Positions 14,842 to 18,710 of a stretch of 18,710 nt of DNA are shown piece by piece. Source of the stretch: JBBRMQ01 sp038230775. Lineage in GTDB: Bacteria > Acidobacteriota > Thermoanaerobaculia > Gp7-AA8. Below the pieces are notes generated by a model, which saw only the letters and a program-made list of their open reading frames with translations, was not told the DNA's origin and made no database searches. Positions within the stretch are counted from its first letter, which is position 1. Every line of letters begins with the position of its first letter. The stretch is taken from positions 1 through 18,710 of the forward strand of contig JBBRMQ010000065.1 of NCBI GenBank assembly GCA_038230775.1, read 5' to 3'. Position numbers and translations under genes: made by a program.

Positions 14842-16729
14842 GCCGGTCGTTCGCGATCAGCCAGCCGTACGTCCGAAGATAGATCGACGCCGCGCGCCGG
14901 CAGGCAATCGCAACGCCCGGCAATCGCGACGTGAGATCCTCCGCGCCCTCGCGCTCCACGAGCAGTTCGTCGGTCAGCGACGTCGTTCCCGGCGGCACGA
15001 CCGCGTGATAGCTGTAGCGTCCGCGATTGACCGTCACTGTGTGGCCTTCGAGATCCCAACTGATGATCGGGCGTTCATCGTCCGCGTGCGCGCCGTCGAG
15101 CAGATCGCGGCCGGTCGTAGCGAGCGGGGTTCTGATCCCAGCAAGAGCGACGATCGTGGGCAGGATGTCCGCCTGTGAAGCGGGCCCCTTCACGACGATG
15201 CCGCCGCGCAGCCGCGGCGAATAGATGATCAGCGGAATGCGGTGCCGAAGCTCATAAAACACATGCCGCGTCATCGGACGCGCGGTCGCCGGCACCGAGA
15301 TGCCGTGATCGCCGCACAACACGAAGATCGTATTCGCGAACCACGGCTTGCGCCGTGCGTTGGCGAAGAACTCGCCGACGGCGGCATCGGTGTAATGCAC
15401 GGTCTCGAGCATCGCCGCGGTATGGCGGCCGGCCATCTGCCGGATCGTCGCGCTCATGCTTCCCTTGGACGCAGCGTCCGACGGTAATTGAAAGGGATGG
15501 TGGTTCGTGATCGTGAGGACGAACGTGGCGAAAGGCTGCGGCTGATGATCGAGCGTCTCGATCGCGTGCCGCATCAGCGCGCGATCGGAGAATCCCCAGC
15601 TCGTCGTGACGTCCGTCGCCGGAAAGTCGCGGCCATCGATCGTCGGGATGCCGTGTGCGCGATAGAAGCGGCCGCCGAGATAGACGGTGGCGTCGCTGCT
15701 GTGGATCCAGAGAAGGGACTTCCAACCCGCCGCCGTGAGGATCTCGGGAAAACCGTACAACTTCACGGACGGGTGTGATCGGATGACGATCTCCCACGGA
15801 CTGGCGAGCGCGCCGTACAACACGCCTAACTCCCCTTCCGGCGTGTATCCGCCGGTGCTGTAGGCGGGATCGACGCGGATCCCGTCGCGCGCCAGTGCAT
15901 CGAGATTCGGCGTCACTCCTGGCGGATCGTTCCCATACACGCCAACCTCCTCGGCGCGGAGGCTCTCCATCACGATGAAGACGACGTTCGGCTTCGGTCC
16001 CGGTGTCAGGACGGGAGCGTGCGGATCGCGGGGCGGCGGAACGTGCGCAAGCGGATCGACGTCGGAGAGAAACGTGCCCGCGCCGCGTCCGATCAGTTCT
16101 CTTGCCGCGCGAAGATCGATGTCCGGACGCGGGATCGTGGCGGGCGGACGCTCGACCCGCGCGTTGCGCAGCATCGACGGCAGGCCGATCAAGGCATTCT
16201 GCGCGACCTCCGCGCGATCGATCGGCCACTCCATCCACGAAATGAACGCCAGTGCCAACGCAGCGATCCCAACGTGCGTCAGGCGCACGCGGGTCGTGTC
16301 GATGCGGCGACCGGCCCAGACCGCGAAACAGAAGAACAAGCCGATGACGATCGAGAAGAACGCGATGACGCCGCCCGCCGCCGAACCCGTCAACAGAAGC
16401 GGGTGAATGCCGGTCTCGAGATCATCGCCCCGTACTGCATGGCCGAGGAAGACGACGGCTTCAGAGAAGGCGAATTGCAGAATGAGATCGACCGCGAACA
16501 ATGCGGTAAGCACCGCGAAGCCGGCGCGCGGTGCCCGCGCAAAGAGCAGCGCACAGATCGCCGCGATCGCACCGCATACGATGAGATCGCCCGCCACGCC
16601 GTACGCGAGCCACGGAACCGGATTGCGGGGCGGAAGCGGCGTGCCGATCACGATTCGGGCCCTGACCAGCAGGGCGAGCACCGCGACGATGATCGTCAGC
16701 AGCGCGCCGAATCGCGCGACGCGCTTCAC
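14825..16729 (-). CDS. LTA synthase-like membrane sulfatase / phosphoglycerol transferase
   Basis: This 634-residue protein has about five N-terminal membrane helices (to about residue 170, including LLTIIVAVLALLV, GDLIVCGAIAAICALLF and VIAFFSIVIGLFFCFAVW) and a large extracytoplasmic alkaline-phosphatase/sulfatase domain. The domain shows NVVFIVMESLRAEEVGVYG (metal glutamate), GGYTPEGELGVLYG (probable nucleophile threonine), NHHPF, and CGDHGIS (metal aspartate and histidine). This is the LtaS/OpgB/EptA-like layout, in which a phosphoglycerol or phosphoethanolamine group is moved onto an envelope polymer. The exact acceptor is unknown. The GTG at 16729 overlaps the glycosylase TGA (GTGA), favouring it over the longer start at 16747. 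The stop overlaps pepQ's end. Confidence 0.85.
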   Translation of the reverse strand: MKRVARFGALLTIIVAVLALLVRARIVIGTPLPPRNPVPWLAYGVAGDLIVCGAIAAICALLFARAPRAGFAVLTALFAVDLILQFAFSEAVVFLGHAVRGDDLETGIHPLLLTGSAAGGVIAFFSIVIGLFFCFAVWAGRRIDTTRVRLTHVGIAALALAFISWMEWPIDRAEVAQNALIGLPSMLRNARVERPPATIPRPDIDLRAARELIGRGAGTFLSDVDPLAHVPPPRDPHAPVLTPGPKPNVVFIVMESLRAEEVGVYGNDPPGVTPNLDALARDGIRVDPAYSTGGYTPEGELGVLYGALASPWEIVIRSHPSVKLYGFPEILTAAGWKSLLWIHSSDATVYLGGRFYRAHGIPTIDGRDFPATDVTTSWGFSDRALMRHAIETLDHQPQPFATFVLTITNHHPFQLPSDAASKGSMSATIRQMAGRHTAAMLETVHYTDAAVGEFFANARRKPWFANTIFVLCGDHGISVPATARPMTRHVFYELRHRIPLIIYSPRLRGGIVVKGPASQADILPTIVALAGIRTPLATTGRDLLDGAHADDERPIISWDLEGHTVTVNRGRYSYHAVVPPGTTSLTDELLVEREGAEDLTSRLPGVAIACRRAASIYLRTYGWLIANDRLTLPR

Positions 16730-17328
16730 GCGAAGGTCCGCTTCCACGCCGCGTGTCGCGTGATCAGCCGCAACGATTTCGCCAGCAGCGCGCCGTTCTC
16801 AGGCTTGTTGAGCCATGTCGAACGTCCGGACGGATGCGGAAGCACGATGACATCGAACGACTTGCCGGCGCGCGATGCGCGATGACGCCGCCCGACGATG
16901 TCTTTCAGCGACGACGCCCCGATCAACTGCTGCGCGGCAAGCGTTCCGACCGCGATGACGAGCTCCGGTTCGAGGAGTCGGATCTCGCGATCGAGATGCG
17001 CGCCGCAATTCGCAATCTCGTCTTCGTCAGGAACACGATCGCCGCCGCCTTTCGCGTCCTTGCCCGGAAAACAGCGAATGACCGCGCAGATGTGAACGCC
17101 TCTGCGGAAGCCGGCTTCGTCGACCGGGAACCAGCTGAAGAGCCGCTTGCCGGCGGTGTAGGCGAACGGACGGCGGTCCTCGACTTCATGCGGGCCCGGC
17201 GCCTGACCGACGAGCATCACCTTCGCGCCCCACACCGGTCCGGTGACCGGCGCGCCGAAAACATTTGCGCACGCACGGCACGCGTCGAGAATCGCGAGAT
17301 GTTCGGCAAACGCAGCGTGTTGTACCAT
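16726..17328 (-). CDS. Uracil-DNA glycosylase superfamily protein with [4Fe-4S] cysteines
   Basis: This 200-residue protein belongs to the uracil-DNA glycosylase superfamily, closest by layout to family 4 (UDGa). Motif 1 is GQAPGPHEVEDRRPFAYTAG (41-60) and motif 2 is HPSGRSTW (165-172). Cysteines C17, C20, C86 and C108 follow the C-x2-C...C...C spacing that holds a 4Fe-4S cluster in family 4. Motif 1 has GQAPG instead of the usual GEAPG, so uracil specificity is uncertain; other deaminated bases are possible. It would start base excision repair. The ATG at 17328 is chosen because the first cluster cysteines lie just after it. That start is only eight bases from the divergent GTG at 17337. The stop overlaps the sulfatase start. 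Confidence 0.8.
   Translation of the reverse strand: MVQHAAFAEHLAILDACRACANVFGAPVTGPVWGAKVMLVGQAPGPHEVEDRRPFAYTAGKRLFSWFPVDEAGFRRGVHICAVIRCFPGKDAKGGGDRVPDEDEIANCGAHLDREIRLLEPELVIAVGTLAAQQLIGASSLKDIVGRRHRASRAGKSFDVIVLPHPSGRSTWLNKPENGALLAKSLRLITRHAAWKRTFA
17323..17328 (+). promoter_or_regulatory. Candidate -10 box for the phospholipase-like gene
   Basis: TACCAT (within TGTTGTACCAT) ends eight bases before GTG 17337, in the same place and with the same TGTTGTA lead-in as the pepQ box. Its CAT is also the start codon of the opposite gene, so the two starts interlock. Confidence 0.3.
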
Positions 17329-17336
17329 CGCTGCCG

Positions 17337-18005
17337 GTGAAACCACTCGCACTGACCATCCTGTTCCTGCTCCCCACAACGACTCTCGCATGGACCCGCG
17401 GCGCCGACGAGCGCATCGCGATGAAAAGCGCCGAGCTCGCACCGCCCGACCTGCGACTGGTGCTGAAGAAGTACGCGAAGCAGTACGCGAAAGGCGTCGA
17501 TCGCGCGGTCGAGGAAGAAGGCACGGACATTCACCGCGAGCATCTGCGCGAACGGATCGAGCAGGAGGCGAACGGCATCGTGTCGATGCTCCGTTCTAAC
17601 CAAACCATGTCCGCCGTCGCCGAACGCCTCGGCTTCCTCGCCCACCTCGTCGGCGACGCGAACAATCCGTTTCACATGGACCGCGACGCGGCAGCGGATC
17701 CGGCGCACGAAGACTTCGAGCGCTATTTCGAGCGCCGCATGAAGATCTTCCCGACCGTGTCGTACGGAATTCAGCGCAATGTGCAGCTCGCTCCGTATCT
17801 CGATCGCGTGTTCACCCGCACCGCGAAACTGCTGCCTCTGATGAATGAGGAGTATTCGCGTGGCGGCGAGCGCCGTACGTCGGCGGAGTTCGACGATCGA
17901 TCGACGGCGTTCGGCGTGGCGTCGATCTGCTACTCGCATGCGGTCACCGATACCGCAAACGTCTACTACTACATCTGGAGGCAGGCTGGTGGCGCGACCC
18001 GTTGA
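17337..18005 (+). CDS. Secreted zinc-dependent phospholipase C / S1-P1 nuclease-like protein
   Basis: This 222-residue protein starts with a signal peptide (MKPLALTILFLLPTTTLA) cut just before W19. In this superfamily the mature N-terminal tryptophan is itself a zinc ligand. The core motif HLVGDANNPFH gives H103, D107 and H113 with the spacing H-x3-D-x5-H, and HEDFE gives H124 and E128, the H-x3-E pair of phospholipase C (nucleases have aspartate). D55 could be another ligand. The histidine normally found shortly after W1 is missing (ADERIA instead), so the trinuclear site may be incomplete. Likely substrates are phospholipids or another phosphodiester, but activity is uncertain. The start is GTG 17337. 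The gene overlaps purH by 17 bases and is probably co-transcribed with it. Confidence 0.7.
   Translation: MKPLALTILFLLPTTTLAWTRGADERIAMKSAELAPPDLRLVLKKYAKQYAKGVDRAVEEEGTDIHREHLRERIEQEANGIVSMLRSNQTMSAVAERLGFLAHLVGDANNPFHMDRDAAADPAHEDFERYFERRMKIFPTVSYGIQRNVQLAPYLDRVFTRTAKLLPLMNEEYSRGGERRTSAEFDDRSTAFGVASICYSHAVTDTANVYYYIWRQAGGATR
17977..17981 (+). promoter_or_regulatory. Shine-Dalgarno deciding the purH start
   Basis: GGAGG lies seven bases before GTG 17989, inside the last codons of the phospholipase-like gene. It fixes a purH start that overlaps the upstream gene by 17 bases. Confidence 0.75.
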
Positions 18006-18710
18006 GCGCGCGATTCTCTCAGTCTCTGACAAGACAGGACTCATCGAGCTCGCGAAAGCGCTGCGAGCGAAGAACGTCGAGATTCTCTCGACCGGCGGCA
18101 CCGCAGATCACCTGAAGTCCGCGGGCGTCGACGTCACGCCGATCTCCTCCTGGTCGGGCGCACCGGAGATTCTCGGCGGACGCGTGAAGACGCTCACGCC
18201 GAAGGTCTTCGGCGCCATCCTGCACGACCGAAGCAACGCGAGCCACATGGCCGACGTTGAACGGCTCGCCATTCCCCCGATCGACCTCGTGGTCGTGAAT
18301 CTCTATCCATTCGAGCAGACCATCGCGCGCGACGGCGTGACGGTGGCCGAAGCGATCGAGCAGATCGATGTGGGCGGTCCGTCGATGCTTCGTGCCGCGG
18401 CGAAGAACCACCGCTTCGTGCTTCCGTTGTGCGACCCGTCGCTCTATGCGGACTTTATGCACGAGTTTGAACGCGGCGAGATCAGCGATGCGTTTCGTAT
18501 GCGATGCGCCGTCGCGGTGTTCGAAAAGACAGCGCGATATGACGCCACGATTGCTGCCTTTCTCGATGCGCGCGACCCCTCATCCGCGCTTCGCGCACCT
18601 TCGCCCCGCCTGCGGGGAGAAGGGCTACATGGTGGCACGACTGCGCGAGACCCGGAGTTCATCGACCCTCGCCCCGCGCAGCGGGGAGAAGGTGGCCAAC
18701 GGCCGGGTGA
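17989..18710 (+). CDS. purH: Bifunctional AICAR transformylase / IMP cyclohydrolase (N-terminal part)
   Basis: PurH carries out the last two steps of purine synthesis, formylating AICAR and closing the ring to IMP. The window holds about 240 residues: the whole MGS-like IMP cyclohydrolase domain and the start of the interdomain linker. Visible motifs are ILSVSDKTGL, ILSTGGTA, GGRVKTLTPKVFGAIL, DLVVVNLYPFEQT and IDVGGPSMLRAAAKNH. The GTG at 17989 follows GGAGG (17977-17981) by seven bases, a strong start inside the preceding gene's 3' end. From about residue 195, just after VFEKTARYDATIAAFLDA, the frame passes through palindromic repeats encoding PRLRGEG and PAQRGEG. It stays open to the window edge, so the gene is cut off by the window and not shown to be broken. 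Confidence 0.95.
   Translation, partial: MARPVERAILSVSDKTGLIELAKALRAKNVEILSTGGTADHLKSAGVDVTPISSWSGAPEILGGRVKTLTPKVFGAILHDRSNASHMADVERLAIPPIDLVVVNLYPFEQTIARDGVTVAEAIEQIDVGGPSMLRAAAKNHRFVLPLCDPSLYADFMHEFERGEISDAFRMRCAVAVFEKTARYDATIAAFLDARDPSSALRAPSPRLRGEGLHGGTTARDPEFIDPRPAQRGEGGQRPG
18602..18710. repeat. Palindromic repeat pair in frame within purH (continues past window)
   Basis: TCGCCCCGC...GCGGGGAGAAGG occurs twice as a direct repeat, with stems CCCCGC/GCGGGG at 18604-18617 and 18672-18686, followed by GGCC-AAC-GGCC at 18694-18704. The block resembles dispersed palindromes of the form CGCCCCGCNNNGCGGGGAGAAGG. It lies in the purH linker and keeps the frame open. Confidence 0.75.

Noticed and set aside
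16019..16885. A 288-codon plus-strand open frame opposite the sulfatase and glycosylase
   Set aside because: It crosses two real minus-strand genes and has shadow composition.

Overview
This is an 18.7 kb window of a GC-rich bacterial chromosome, mostly ordinary housekeeping and accessory genes. No plasmid, phage or complete transposon is visible. A eukaryotic-type (class II) glutamine synthetase, a two-domain LigD, a TonB protein, small HExxH proteins, prolidase PepQ and many dispersed palindromic repeats fit an Acidobacteriota-like soil bacterium. That placement is inference; no rRNA or other taxonomic marker is present. I saw no tRNA, rRNA or CRISPR array.

Layout. (1) 1-148 is the C-terminus of a peptide-type ABC substrate-binding protein, followed by a large hairpin and a decayed small membrane-protein gene. 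(2) 485-3925, minus strand, holds a GAF-GGDEF diguanylate cyclase, class II glutamine synthetase, and a receiver plus GGDEF response regulator split by a frameshift. (3) 4036-4380 (-) is a small HELVH protein. Divergent from it, 4396-6539 (+) encodes a secreted MBL-fold hydrolase overlapping a GT-C-like membrane protein. (4) 6536-10486 (-) encodes LigD, a one-TM protein with a FAIM-like N-terminus, an SDR oxidoreductase and a DUF4442 hotdog protein; the last two overlap by ATGA. (5) 10637-13287 (+) holds TonB, a repeat-rich stretch with an aldo/keto reductase remnant, and a carboxylate-amine-ligase-like protein. (6) 13519-14841 (+) is PepQ, convergent with an LTA-synthase-like sulfatase (14825-16729, -), which is coupled to an Fe-S uracil-DNA glycosylase (16726-17328, -). 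(7) 17337-18710 (+) holds a secreted phospholipase C/S1-P1-like protein overlapping purH, which runs off the window.

The most distinctive feature is the repeat landscape. Four hairpins at 2742, 3948, 9483 and 13299 share one design: three to five tandem 7-bp units per arm of form GTYGNNN, arms inverted, and an AAAA-containing centre. The heptamer sequence differs from locus to locus. One copy lies in frame inside ligD, in the linker between ligase and polymerase domains. A separate palindromic repeat lies in frame in the purH interdomain linker at the right edge. Other hairpins (158-239, 7800-7851, 11549-11637) sit just after genes or in decayed regions. The heptad-hairpin family and its entry into coding sequence is my best candidate for something little described here.
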